Positions 8,838 through 17,917 of a stretch of DNA of 64,000 nucleotides are shown here, piece by piece; the stretch's first letter is position 1; every line of letters begins with the position of its first letter. The stretch is taken from assembly GCA_021773565.1 (NCBI GenBank), contig JAJFJZ010000009.1, positions 124,001 to 188,000 of the forward strand, written 5' to 3'. The DNA comes from Gammaproteobacteria bacterium. Lineage in GTDB: Bacteria; Pseudomonadota; Gammaproteobacteria; Pseudomonadales; Azotimanducaceae. Made by a program: the position numbers and the translations under genes. The notes beneath the pieces are model-generated. The model had not been told where the DNA came from. It saw only the letters and a list, made by a program, of their open reading frames with translations, and searched no databases.

Positions 8838-10265
8838 ATGGTCCAAAAATCACCTGACAATAGCCTTGCCCACCAACCCTCGTTCCTGCAATCACTGATC
8901 TGTTGTATTGGGATACTGGTACTGATCTCTGCAGGTCTTTTCGTGTTTGCTTTGAGCCTGCACGTGGTCATGTTACTGGCAATTATCTGGGTAGCCGCGC
9001 ATGCACATAGTGTCGGTTATTCATTTCCCGATATTCGTCGCATGATGAATGAAGGAATCTTTTCGGCCTTGCCAGCGGTATACATATTTATTCTGATTGG
9101 CATGGTGATAGCCAGTTTTATGCAGAGCGGAACTGTAGCGAGTCTTATCTATTACGGACTGGAGTTACTTAGCCCCGCACTCTTTCTGGTGGCCGGCTTA
9201 CTGTTGTGCAGCTTCATGTCCCTGGCTACAGGAACCGCCTGGGGCACTGCGGGGACCATTGGTGTGGTCTTGATGGGGATTGGTGCCGCGATGCAAATTC
9301 CGCTGCCGCTGGTTGCGGGTATGGTGGTTGCAGGCGCTACTTTTGGCGATAAGTTATCACCCGTTTCAGATACCACTAATCTTGCTGCAATGAGTGCGGG
9401 TACGGACCTGTACCGACACATTCGCTCCATGCTGTATACCACCGGACCCACCTATTTGCTGGTGCTGGTTATTCTGGGATTTATAGGCCAGGAATATGCT
9501 GACACCAGTGTGCCCGACCAGGATATATTGGCCGTGCAAACCGCATTATCCGGTGCGTTTGACCTGAACCCTCTATTAACCCTAAGCCCCTTACTGGTAT
9601 TGCTGGGTATGGGGGTGCTGCGTTTTTCTCCTGAGGTCACCATGATCGCCAGTATCTTTTGTGCAGTGGTAGTTGCAATAGCCGTGCAGGACGTGCGTTT
9701 TGTAACAGCAATGAACGCATTGTGGAGCAATTCTCCGGGTACCACAGGAGATGACAACCTGGACACTATGCTGGGGCGAGGTGGCATGCTTAGTATGGCT
9801 TGGACCCTGCTGCTGTCTTTAATGGCGCTTGCGATGGGCGGCATCTTGTCTGCGAGTGGCTTTTTAAGGGTATTGTTGCAACGGAGTATCGCCCGCCTCA
9901 AAAATGTTACCGCGCTTGTAGCTGCTACCATAGCATCGGGAATCGCCGGGAATTGTGCCATGGGAGAGGCATATATCTCGATTATCCTGAATTGCCAGTT
10001 GTTCCGTCAGTCCTATGACCGGCACAAAATTGACAAAGCAGTATTATCCAGATCGGTTGAAGAAGGGGCAACGCTAAGCACAGGCCTTATTCCCTGGACC
10101 ACAGCGGGTGCGTTTTATGCGGTAACCCTGGGTGTTCCTACCCTGGAATACGCCCCGTATGCTTTTTTAAACTACTTAAACCCATTTGTGTCTGTCGCAA
10201 TGGCCAGTGTGGGCTGGGGGCTATTCAGGATTGGGTCCCGTAAGGATGGCGAGCTTGTCGATTAG
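8838..10265 (+). CDS. NhaC-family Na+/H+ antiporter (first copy)
   Basis: 475 residues with about 11-12 hydrophobic segments. Diagnostic stretches are TGTAWGTAGTIG and FGDKLSPVSDTTNLAA, the NhaC family half-helix and ion-site motifs. Members exchange Na+ (or act as malate/lactate or arginine/ornithine-type exchangers) for protons in the inner membrane; the exact substrate cannot be given. It is divergent from the urease operon. With ammonia production from urea consuming protons, an antiporter here could help pH or sodium balance (inference). The start has no clear ribosome binding site. A second member of the same family lies at 12553-14064 on the other strand. Confidence 0.88.
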   Translation: MVQKSPDNSLAHQPSFLQSLICCIGILVLISAGLFVFALSLHVVMLLAIIWVAAHAHSVGYSFPDIRRMMNEGIFSALPAVYIFILIGMVIASFMQSGTVASLIYYGLELLSPALFLVAGLLLCSFMSLATGTAWGTAGTIGVVLMGIGAAMQIPLPLVAGMVVAGATFGDKLSPVSDTTNLAAMSAGTDLYRHIRSMLYTTGPTYLLVLVILGFIGQEYADTSVPDQDILAVQTALSGAFDLNPLLTLSPLLVLLGMGVLRFSPEVTMIASIFCAVVVAIAVQDVRFVTAMNALWSNSPGTTGDDNLDTMLGRGGMLSMAWTLLLSLMALAMGGILSASGFLRVLLQRSIARLKNVTALVAATIASGIAGNCAMGEAYISIILNCQLFRQSYDRHKIDKAVLSRSVEEGATLSTGLIPWTTAGAFYAVTLGVPTLEYAPYAFLNYLNPFVSVAMASVGWGLFRIGSRKDGELVD

Positions 10266-10391
10266 TAAAGTGGCCACCCTGGATACGTGCGGCACATCCT
10301 GGACACCAGTCACTTAAATAGCCGGTGGAGCGTCCTTTTGTATTTGGTGTGCTCTCTGTATGATAAGCGCCCCTTCTTCCAGCACGGTTCG

Positions 10392-12542
10392 ATGGCTGAA
10401 AAAGCTAGCAAAAATTTATCAGCAGATACTTCAGCGGTAAAACGTATCGATGAGTATCGTCCGTACTGGGCGGAGTGTTATGGCGTAGCGCCTTTTCTAC
10501 CCACCAGTCGGGAAGAGATGGACCAGTTGGGCTGGGACAGTTGCGATATTATTATCGTTACGGGGGATGCCTATGTTGATCATGCCAGTTTCGGTATGGC
10601 CGTGATTGGCAGAGTGCTGGAAGCACAGGGGTTCAGGGTGGGGATAATTGCTCAACCGGATTGGAGCTCCAAAGCGGCTTTCCAGAAACTTGGGCGACCT
10701 AATCTGTATTTCGGCGTTGCGGCCGGCAATATGGATTCCATGATCAATCGTTACACTGCTGAAAAACGCATTCGCCACGATGACGCCTATACACCCGGCA
10801 ACATCGGTGGAAAACGGCCGGACCGGGCAGTTATCGTATATTCCCAACGATGCCAGGAGGCTTTTAAAGGCATACCTGTTGTTATCGGTAGTATCGAAGC
10901 CAGCTTGCGCCGTATTGCACACTTTGATTACTGGAGCGAAAAAGTGCGGCGTTCCATTCTGATGGATTCCAAGGCTGATATTCTGTTGTATGGTAATGCC
11001 GAGCGCGCCATAGTGGAATTGTCTCATCGGCTGGCAGCTGGTGAAAAGGTAAATGAAATACGGGATATTCGCGGAACAGCGTTTGTGCTAAATGAACTGC
11101 CGTCAAACTTTCGCTGTATTGACGCCTCCACTCTGGTAGATGAAAAACCAGATGTTCAGGAGCCTGACGCACCGCAGGTTGTGCGTATTCTGGATACGGC
11201 GCTGGCGACACAAAGTGCGACAGCAGAAAAAGGGCAAAGCGCTGAATATATACGTCTGCCCAGTTATGAAGCGGTGCGTCGTGATGAAATTTTATACGGG
11301 CACACTTCAAGGATTTTGCATCGCGAAACCAATCCGGGGAACGCCAGGCCCCTCGTGCAAAAACATGGAGAGCGCTACGTATGGTTGAATGAACCACCCA
11401 TACCGCTTACCACACCAGAGATGGATTGGGTTTTTGGTTTGCCTTTTCAGCGGGTCCCCCACCCGGTTTATGGTGATGCAAAAATTCCGGCTTATGAAAT
11501 GATTCGTTTTTCCGTAAACATCATGCGTGGGTGTTTTGGTGGATGTACATTCTGTTCGATAACCGAACATGAAGGTCGAATTATCCAGAGTCGCTCAAAA
11601 GAGTCGATTGTGCGTGAAATCGAAGATATTCGTGATAAAACACCAGGCTTTACCGGGGTAATTTCCGATCTTGGTGGCCCAACAGCAAATATGTGGCGAC
11701 TGGCGTGTAAAAGCAAGGCCATTGAAAGCAAGTGTCGAAGGTTGTCCTGTGTACACCCCACGATATGTAAAAACCTGGACACCGACCAGACACCATTGAT
11801 TGATTTGTATCGTAAGGCCCGGAATGTGAAGGGGGTTAAAAAGGTACTGATTGCTTCCGGATTGCGCTATGACCTTGCCATAGAAACACCGGAATACGTA
11901 AAGGAGCTGGTTACCGAACATGTTGGCGGTTATCTGAAAATAGCACCGGAACATACTGAGAATGGCCCGCTGTCTAAAATGATGAAACCCGGGATGGGAG
12001 CTTACAATGAGTTTAAAGCCATGTTTGAAAAGTTCTCAAAAATGGCAGGCAAGGAACAATACCTGATCCCATATTTTATTGCCGCGCATCCGGGCACCAC
12101 GGATGAGGATATGATGAATCTGGCAATTTGGCTAAAACGCAATGATTTCAGAGCAGATCAGGTACAGAATTTTTATCCCTCGCCAATGGCTACCGCAACC
12201 GCTATGTACCATTCGGGTAAGAATCCTTTAAAGCGCATTGGTCGATCGAGTGATTCGGTGATTATTCCAAAAGGCACAAGGCAACGTCGTTTGCACAAAG
12301 CCTTCTTGCGTTACCACGATTCTGACAACTGGCCCCTGTTGCGTGAGGCGCTCAGGAAAATGGGCCGCAAGGACCTGATTGGCAATGGTAAAAAACACCT
12401 GATTCCATTTAACCAACCACCTGGATCAGTGGTAAGAAGAAATGGTGCTGCCAGTAAAGGACGCTTGATTAAAACCCAACATACCGGGTTACCGCACAAC
12501 CCCGGGAAATCTGCCCGTCGTGTCCGCAAAAAGCGCAGCTAG
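10392..12542 (+). CDS. YgiQ-family radical SAM protein
   Basis: 716 residues from ATG 10392. An upstream in-frame GTG at 10287 would add 35 residues with no family match, so the ATG is preferred although it lacks a clear ribosome binding site. The N-terminal domain has [18 protein letters not shown] and [11 protein letters not shown], nearly as in E. coli YgiQ (recalled). The radical SAM cluster motif CFGGCTFC gives cysteines at residues 381, 385 and 388, and the C-terminal part matches YgiQ. Members bind a [4Fe-4S] cluster and SAM; the reaction is not established. The C-terminal 40 residues are basic. It follows the antiporter by 126 bases and converges with the next gene with a 10-base gap. 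Confidence 0.93.
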   Translation: MAEKASKNLSADTSAVKRIDEYRPYWAECYGVAPFLPTSREEMDQLGWDSCDIIIVTGDAYVDHASFGMAVIGRVLEAQGFRVGIIAQPDWSSKAAFQKLGRPNLYFGVAAGNMDSMINRYTAEKRIRHDDAYTPGNIGGKRPDRAVIVYSQRCQEAFKGIPVVIGSIEASLRRIAHFDYWSEKVRRSILMDSKADILLYGNAERAIVELSHRLAAGEKVNEIRDIRGTAFVLNELPSNFRCIDASTLVDEKPDVQEPDAPQVVRILDTALATQSATAEKGQSAEYIRLPSYEAVRRDEILYGHTSRILHRETNPGNARPLVQKHGERYVWLNEPPIPLTTPEMDWVFGLPFQRVPHPVYGDAKIPAYEMIRFSVNIMRGCFGGCTFCSITEHEGRIIQSRSKESIVREIEDIRDKTPGFTGVISDLGGPTANMWRLACKSKAIESKCRRLSCVHPTICKNLDTDQTPLIDLYRKARNVKGVKKVLIASGLRYDLAIETPEYVKELVTEHVGGYLKIAPEHTENGPLSKMMKPGMGAYNEFKAMFEKFSKMAGKEQYLIPYFIAAHPGTTDEDMMNLAIWLKRNDFRADQVQNFYPSPMATATAMYHSGKNPLKRIGRSSDSVIIPKGTRQRRLHKAFLRYHDSDNWPLLREALRKMGRKDLIGNGKKHLIPFNQPPGSVVRRNGAASKGRLIKTQHTGLPHNPGKSARRVRKKRS

Positions 12543-12552
12543 TTTCAGCCTG

Positions 12553-14064
12553 CTAAAACAAACTATAACTAAACACCAGATATAACAGCGCTGATATCGA
12601 AGCGGCAATCGCTGCCAGTGGTAACTGTGTAGTGACATGATCCATTAAGTCAGACCCGCAGGCCAGTGATGACAGAATGGTGGTGTCAGATATTGGAGAA
12701 CACTGATCCCCAAAAACTGCTCCGCCCAGAATAGCGCCAAAATTTAGCAGGATGAAGGTCGGGTCCTGGGACAATGCAAAGGCGAGTGGCAGGGCAACCG
12801 GAAAAACAACCGCATATGTACCCCACGATGATCCGATTGAAAATGACACAATCATGCAGATCAGCAGCAATAGGCTGGGTAAAATAAAGGGCACGGTTTG
12901 CAGCCACGAAGCGGTTGCAGCTATAACATAATGTGAGGTACCCAGTGTTTCTGATACGGTTGCCAGCGTAACGGCAAGTCCCAGCACAATGGCTCCAATG
13001 GTGACACCCTTAATGCCCGTTACAACAGCGTCGAATGCCTCTGCTAATGGCATGCCCCGTAACACACTCAACACAAGCGCTGCCACAACCGCCAGGCCAA
13101 AACCTTCAAACACAAGGGGCGAGTCTCCCATAGCCCACGGGATGATACAAAAACCCAGGAGTACGGATATGGGAACTAAAAAATCCAGCATCGACGGGGT
13201 GTAACCCTCAGCGAGGTGTGACTCTGTTAGTTCAGCAGACATCATGGGTACCGCGTCTCCGGAGTCCAGCGCTCCCGTTGAAATTACCCGGTCTACCGCC
13301 CTTTGCATCGGAGTATTCATAAGCGGTAATTTATCGAGGGAAAATAGCAGGGTCATGGTAACCGCTATCCATGCGTAAAAATTGTAGGGGATGGCTTGCA
13401 TAAACAGACTAATCGCATCCGCCTCGCTCCCAATGAGTCCTGAAAGTGGTTCAATTACCAATAACCCGGCAATATAGATGGGCCATACGTTAAACGGGAT
13501 TATGGTTGCTATGGGAGATGCAGTTGAATCAACTACGTAGGCCAGTTCTTCGTGCGCTACCTTATGTTTGTCTGCCACCGGTTTAACAGTGGTGCCAGTC
13601 AACACGGTGCTGATAGTACCGCCCTGATGAAAAACAACGCCCATTATCCAGGCGAAAACCTTGGCGCTGATTCGAGAATTGACGAAGCGGGCTGCCATGG
13701 TGGTGGCGAAATGACGTGCGCCACCGTTTTTGTTCCATAAGCCCAATAATCCTCCCAGGGCCCAAAGGTATACCAGTAAAATTTGCGCATATTTTTCGCT
13801 GCCCAGGCTGGGAATCAAGAACGCATCAATGATATTCAGTCGACCGATAATGACGCCACCGCAAAATATACCTAGCAGTAGTGCGAGCAGGACGTTTCGA
13901 GTAATAAAACAGATAGCTATTGTGAGTGCGGCGGGTAGTAGCGACCACAATCCGTAGTGCAGTTCTACTTTCGTAGGCGCTGTAAACCAGACTACCATAA
14001 ACAATACTATCGCCACCGTCAGACCGATTAAGGGGTTTTTATTTCCCAGGCTTATTTTGTTCAT
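12553..14064 (-). CDS. NhaC-family Na+/H+ antiporter (second copy)
   Basis: 503 residues and about 12 membrane segments. Family motifs are FHQGGTISTVLTGTT, IGSSWGTYAVVFPVALPLA and VFGDQCSPISDTTILSS; the last corresponds to the FGDKLSPVSDTTNL motif of the first copy. The two proteins are otherwise clearly different, so this is not a recent duplication. It begins 17 bases downstream of a crotonase gene on the same strand and may be cotranscribed with it. Substrate could be Na+/H+ or an organic-acid-coupled exchange. Convergent with YgiQ. Confidence 0.88.
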   Translation of the reverse strand: MNKISLGNKNPLIGLTVAIVLFMVVWFTAPTKVELHYGLWSLLPAALTIAICFITRNVLLALLLGIFCGGVIIGRLNIIDAFLIPSLGSEKYAQILLVYLWALGGLLGLWNKNGGARHFATTMAARFVNSRISAKVFAWIMGVVFHQGGTISTVLTGTTVKPVADKHKVAHEELAYVVDSTASPIATIIPFNVWPIYIAGLLVIEPLSGLIGSEADAISLFMQAIPYNFYAWIAVTMTLLFSLDKLPLMNTPMQRAVDRVISTGALDSGDAVPMMSAELTESHLAEGYTPSMLDFLVPISVLLGFCIIPWAMGDSPLVFEGFGLAVVAALVLSVLRGMPLAEAFDAVVTGIKGVTIGAIVLGLAVTLATVSETLGTSHYVIAATASWLQTVPFILPSLLLLICMIVSFSIGSSWGTYAVVFPVALPLAFALSQDPTFILLNFGAILGGAVFGDQCSPISDTTILSSLACGSDLMDHVTTQLPLAAIAASISALLYLVFSYSLF

Positions 14065-14081
14065 TGTTATTTTTCGACCTT

Positions 14082-14855
14082 CTATTTGTTTCGGGAAAAA
14101 TTGCCCCTGGCGTTCACAGCATCATCAAGTGCAGCAGTGAGCTGGCTTTGATCAAAATCCGCATAACTTACTGCTTTGTGCAGTGCACCCGCTGTGGCGT
14201 TTACTGCCTCTTTCACTATCTGTACCGCAACCGGTGGCATGCTGGCGGCTATTTTTGCCAGGTCAAGAGCGCGTTCCAGGGTTGTTCCGTCATCAGCAAT
14301 TTCTTCGACCAGACCCCATTCGAGCGCGGTTGCGGATGGCATTTTCTCGCATAAAATACATATGCGCTTGGCTCTGGCAGGCCCAACCAGACTAATAAGG
14401 CGAGGCAAGGCGCCCCATTGCAAATTAAGGCCAATTTTTACTTCCGGAACATATAGGTAAGCGCTTCTGCCTATAACACGCCAGTCAAGCGCAATAGCCA
14501 GCGCTACGCCTGCGCCGACTGCCAGTTTTTCTATTGCCGCAATTGTAACCTGCGGCATGGCCTGCCAGGCATCACACAGCCGTCCCCCGCGAGCGAAGCT
14601 GTCCCTGCGCTCCGCGTCACTAACATTGGCGGCATTACGAGCTGACATATCCTGGATATCAGCGCCTGCTGAAAAATACGCATTGCTACCGGTAAGAACG
14701 ACAGCACGGGTGTCAAAGTCTCCATGAAAGGAATGTGCAACCTCTGTTAACTCCTGTATTAGCTGGGCATTGAACGCGTTCAAATTCCGACCCCGATCGA
14801 AACGCACTACGGCTATATCTGCGTTGCGTTCAATGCTGACATATTTATCACCCAT
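14082..14855 (-). CDS. Enoyl-CoA hydratase/isomerase (crotonase) family protein
   Basis: 257 residues, typical for a single-domain crotonase. The oxyanion-hole segments are visible as SAGADIQDM (about residues 62-70) and the GAGVALAIALDWR region (usual GGGCEL, here altered). The helix PEVKIGLNLQWGALPRL carries the position of the usual catalytic glutamate. Members hydrate enoyl-CoA or catalyse isomerisation, cleavage or dehalogenation of acyl-CoAs in the cytoplasm; the substrate is unknown. It is upstream of the second antiporter and divergent from an aromatic-acid MFS transporter (154-base gap), so a role in degradation of an imported acid is plausible. Confidence 0.88.
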   Translation of the reverse strand: MGDKYVSIERNADIAVVRFDRGRNLNAFNAQLIQELTEVAHSFHGDFDTRAVVLTGSNAYFSAGADIQDMSARNAANVSDAERRDSFARGGRLCDAWQAMPQVTIAAIEKLAVGAGVALAIALDWRVIGRSAYLYVPEVKIGLNLQWGALPRLISLVGPARAKRICILCEKMPSATALEWGLVEEIADDGTTLERALDLAKIAASMPPVAVQIVKEAVNATAGALHKAVSYADFDQSQLTAALDDAVNARGNFSRNK

Positions 14856-15009
14856 GTGGTATTTCCCGCTATTTATCGACCCTTAGTGTATGTCACCAAT
14901 GGTTGTGGACCAAATTCAGATAATTGGCTGGCTATTTCGAGTTATCTATACAGCGGCGTATTGGATATGATTAATCACACGTAAGCCAATATGAAACCCG
15001 GAATAATAG

Positions 15010-16344
15010 ATGGCGGTATCCGCAAGTATGAGTCCTCAGGAAATTATTGACCAGCAGCCCATGAGCCGTATGCAGATACTTGCTGTGATTCTGTGCATAT
15101 TTCTTTTTGCTCTGGATGGGTTTGATGTACTTGCCATCAGCTTCGCTGCACCGGGTATCGCTTCAGAGTGGAACGTCGATCGGGCCGCTTTGGGTGTGAT
15201 ACTTGCAATGGAGCTAATTGGCATGGGGGTGGGCTCGGTTTTATTGGGTAACCTTGCAGACCGCGTAGGGCGCAGACCGGTATCTTTATTATGTTTGTCC
15301 ATTATGTCACTGGGGATGTTCCTGGCTGGAACGGCTAACGACGTAACTACGCTTTCAGCGTATCGTTTGTTCACCGGTTTTGGTATTGGTGGTATGTTAG
15401 CCACCGCAAATGCCATGGTGGCTGAATATTCTAACTTGCGTCGCCGTAATCTGGCGGTTATTTGTCTCGGTACCGGCTTCCCTATCGGTGCAATATTAGG
15501 TGGTTCTGTTGCGTCAATATTGTTGCAGTCCCAGGATTGGCGATCCGTATTCATGTTCGGAGCCATCTGTACCATTGTTTTTATTCCGGTGGTTTGGTTT
15601 TTTTTACCCGAGACCATTCTGTTTCTTGCGCGAAAGCGCCGTATTGGTGCTTTGGAAGAAATAAACCAGACATTAAAGCGCATGGGGCACGTGCTGGTTG
15701 ATAAACTGGATGAGCTTGTCGAAAGCAAATCCAGATTTGACAGGGCGCAGCTGTTCTCACCTCAACTGATACGTACCACCATGTTATTGACGGCGGGCTA
15801 TTTCTGCCACGTCATGACCTTTTATTTTATTATCAAGTGGATTCCCAAGCTGGTGGTCGATATGGGTTTTGATCCCTCAATAGCTGGTGGTGTACTGGTC
15901 TGGGCTAATGTAGGAGGCCTGACAGGTACTATCTTGCTGGCTTTGTTATCAGGACGTTTTTCCTTACGCTATCTAGTAGTACTAGCCATGCTCGGTTCCT
16001 TTTTGATGGTGGCTTTGTTCGGTCAGGGATTTGAAACTATCCGGGATTTATCCCTGATAGCGGCAGCTGCCGGTTTCTTTACCAGTACAGGAATCGTAGG
16101 TTTTTATGCGCTGAATGCCCGTATGTTCCCAACTGAAGTTCGAGCCGGCGGTACCGGATTCGTGATTGGTATCGGTCGCGGTGGTTCGGCACTTGGCCCG
16201 ATATTGGCGGGGTTTCTTTTTGCCTCGGGCCAGGATTTGCAAACCGTGGCAATGACAATTTCCATAGGGTCATTAGTTGCGGCTGGAATGGTTTTATTGC
16301 TATCTGCTTCACAAAGTGAAAAGGAAGCACTGGTTCTCGGCTAG
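15010..16344 (+). CDS. MFS transporter, aromatic acid:H+ symporter family
   Basis: 444 residues with 12 predicted membrane helices and a longer central cytoplasmic loop. LFALDGFDVLAISFAAP in helix 1 is the DGxD motif characteristic of the AAHS family (PcaK, BenK, MhpT types). GNLADRVGRRP is the MFS loop 2-3 signature. In the family these proteins bring aromatic or related carboxylates in with protons. It is divergent from the crotonase gene, with GGAA about 7 bases before the ATG. The imported compound cannot be specified; the aromatic catabolic genes in this window lie some 28 kb away. Confidence 0.88.
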   Translation: MAVSASMSPQEIIDQQPMSRMQILAVILCIFLFALDGFDVLAISFAAPGIASEWNVDRAALGVILAMELIGMGVGSVLLGNLADRVGRRPVSLLCLSIMSLGMFLAGTANDVTTLSAYRLFTGFGIGGMLATANAMVAEYSNLRRRNLAVICLGTGFPIGAILGGSVASILLQSQDWRSVFMFGAICTIVFIPVVWFFLPETILFLARKRRIGALEEINQTLKRMGHVLVDKLDELVESKSRFDRAQLFSPQLIRTTMLLTAGYFCHVMTFYFIIKWIPKLVVDMGFDPSIAGGVLVWANVGGLTGTILLALLSGRFSLRYLVVLAMLGSFLMVALFGQGFETIRDLSLIAAAAGFFTSTGIVGFYALNARMFPTEVRAGGTGFVIGIGRGGSALGPILAGFLFASGQDLQTVAMTISIGSLVAAGMVLLLSASQSEKEALVLG

Positions 16345-16514
16345 AAACTATTGCTTTTTATGCTTGGTGGAACGATTTTCCTGGAACATCCAGGCGTCAG
16401 TAGTTTTACGGCTATGCCAAACTGGTCGTGATTAACGGCAGGTTCTGACATCCCATTGTGGTTCTCAGGTGTTCACAAATCCCTATTTTCATTAAACCTA
16501 AAATTTATTTGGAA

Positions 16515-16547
16515 TTTCTATTTGCATTTTCTATTTGCATTTTCCAT
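16515..16547. repeat. 13-bp tandem direct repeat upstream of the GntR gene
   Basis: The 13-base unit TTTCTATTTGCAT occurs twice back to back (16515-16527 and 16528-16540), followed by a partial third copy, TTTCCAT. It lies just upstream of the palindromic operator and the GntR-family gene. It may be a second regulator site or a slippage product in the promoter; no function is recognised. Confidence 0.7.
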
Positions 16548-16555
16548 AGACCAGT

Positions 16556-16579
16556 TGTACCATTACAATGCATGGTACA
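16556..16579. promoter_or_regulatory. Palindromic operator candidate for the YtrA-type GntR regulator
   Basis: TGTACCAT (16556-16563) and ATGGTACA (16572-16579) form a perfect 8-bp inverted repeat with an 8-base spacer. It ends 27 bases before the preferred start of the GntR gene at 16607. GntR regulators of the YtrA type commonly bind such GTAC-containing palindromes in their own promoters. The site covers an alternative ATG at 16568, which argues that translation starts downstream. Confidence 0.65.
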
Positions 16580-16606
16580 TATGGATCATATAAAACAAAA
16601 ACTGAT

Positions 16607-16987
16607 ATGGAAATAGTCATCGACATTGACGATCCGGTCCCCTTGTTTGCCCAGGTGATTGAGCAGATAAAGAGTGCGGTTCTAGAACAGAAATTATGTC
16701 CAGGAGATACGTTGCCGTCGATTCGACAGCTGGCGAACGATCTGGAACTAAATAACAAGACGGTGGCTAAAGCCTACCGTTTATTGGAACGTGATTCGGT
16801 CATCCAAACTAAAGGATATCGTGGAACGTTTATTCACCCGGACGCAAAGGCTAACAGCGCCATTGATTTGAACGAATGGGTGTTAGAGACATTGAACAAA
16901 ACATTAACGGAATTTAAAAAGTCGGGTGTAACGGACTCAGAGATACGGATTGCATTTGCAAATCTGATGAAACCCGACGGCTATTGA
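16607..16987 (+). CDS. GntR-family transcriptional regulator, YtrA subfamily
   Basis: 126 residues from ATG 16607. An in-frame ATG at 16568 would add 13 residues but lies within the palindromic operator, and neither start has a good ribosome binding site. DPVPLFAQVIEQIKSAVL and PGDTLPSIRQLANDLELNNKTVAKAYRLLERDSVI form the GntR winged helix-turn-helix. Only about 45 residues follow it, the mark of the short YtrA subfamily rather than FadR or MocR types. Members usually repress a small operon encoding membrane or transport proteins. The next gene starts 11 bases after the stop and encodes a membrane protein, so it is the probable target together with the regulator itself. Confidence 0.9.
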   Translation: MEIVIDIDDPVPLFAQVIEQIKSAVLEQKLCPGDTLPSIRQLANDLELNNKTVAKAYRLLERDSVIQTKGYRGTFIHPDAKANSAIDLNEWVLETLNKTLTEFKKSGVTDSEIRIAFANLMKPDGY

Positions 16988-16997
16988 GGATACAGAC

Positions 16998-17852
16998 ATG
17001 CCAGAACACACAATTTTTCACATCGTATTTCTTAGCCAGGTTTTACTGATTTCGTATTACTTCCCGAGGAAAATACATGCGCGCATGAAATACTTGTTCG
17101 ACAACTATCCGCCGTCGATCTACCCGAAATTGTACCCGGACTCGATAGAGTCCTACCATCGAGCGCGGCGAAATTTTCGCCTGTTAAACGCACTGATTCT
17201 TGTTGCGGGATTGCTGATAGTTGTCGCGTTGTACGTCGTACCCCATGACGCTGATCTGGGCAATGTAATCTCGTTTGGTTACTTTATGCTCCAGTTTAGT
17301 CCGCTGATGCTTCTCGAACTGTCATCGTTCAAGGAATTCAAAAAAATGAGGAAAGCGAATTCGAGTACATCCCGGAAAGCCAATCTGCGACCTCGTCGCT
17401 TATTGGATTTTGTATCGCCAGCGGCCTTTGGCACAGCGGTTTTCACTTATTTCGCCTTTGTGTTGGCCGTGCTCTATATCAAGCAGTTCAATTTTGAATG
17501 GTTTGGCGGATACTGGAACATTGTTGGCATAACAGGCATGAACATTTTTTTCGCCGGAATTGTCGTTTTCAATATGTACGGTAAGAAACTGAATCCGCAT
17601 CAGTCCGACGAGGACCGAACACGGCAGATTGGGGGCACCGTCAAGGCTTTGGTTCTTACCAGTATCATGGCGACTGTGTTTGTCACTATTTCTGTCCTGC
17701 TTTCTGCATTTGATCTGCGAGAATTTATGCCGGTCGGCCAAAGTGTGTATTTTCAGGTGATAGCCGTGATTTCAATCCGGGCGACAATGCTGTACTTCCA
17801 GGTAGACGACGTGGATTTTGAGGTCTATAAAGAACAACCGTTAGCCACCTGA
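16998..17852 (+). CDS. Multi-pass membrane protein of unknown function, cotranscribed with GntR regulator
   Basis: 284 residues with GAGGA 6-7 bases before the ATG. I see about seven hydrophobic segments (around residues 5-20, 62-82, 92-110, 138-160, 170-190, 212-235 and 245-265). A basic cytoplasmic loop, KKMRKANSSTSRKANLRPRR, lies near the middle. The sequence near residues 25-60 (FDNYPPSIYPKLYP) is conserved-looking but I cannot assign a family. No ATP-binding partner is adjacent, so it is not an obvious ABC permease. Coupling to a YtrA-type repressor suggests that it is induced by a small molecule or envelope stress (inference). Confidence 0.75.
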   Translation: MPEHTIFHIVFLSQVLLISYYFPRKIHARMKYLFDNYPPSIYPKLYPDSIESYHRARRNFRLLNALILVAGLLIVVALYVVPHDADLGNVISFGYFMLQFSPLMLLELSSFKEFKKMRKANSSTSRKANLRPRRLLDFVSPAAFGTAVFTYFAFVLAVLYIKQFNFEWFGGYWNIVGITGMNIFFAGIVVFNMYGKKLNPHQSDEDRTRQIGGTVKALVLTSIMATVFVTISVLLSAFDLREFMPVGQSVYFQVIAVISIRATMLYFQVDDVDFEVYKEQPLAT

Positions 17853-17917
17853 GATGTCTCCAGGATATACGTCCTGACGAACTCGGCTTTCGGCTGATGC
17901 AGGACTGGTTGTGCCTT

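Noticed and set aside
16380-16394. Hairpin CCTGGA-ACA-TCCAGG after the aromatic acid transporter
   Set aside because: Only six base pairs and no T-run follows, so it does not support a terminator call.
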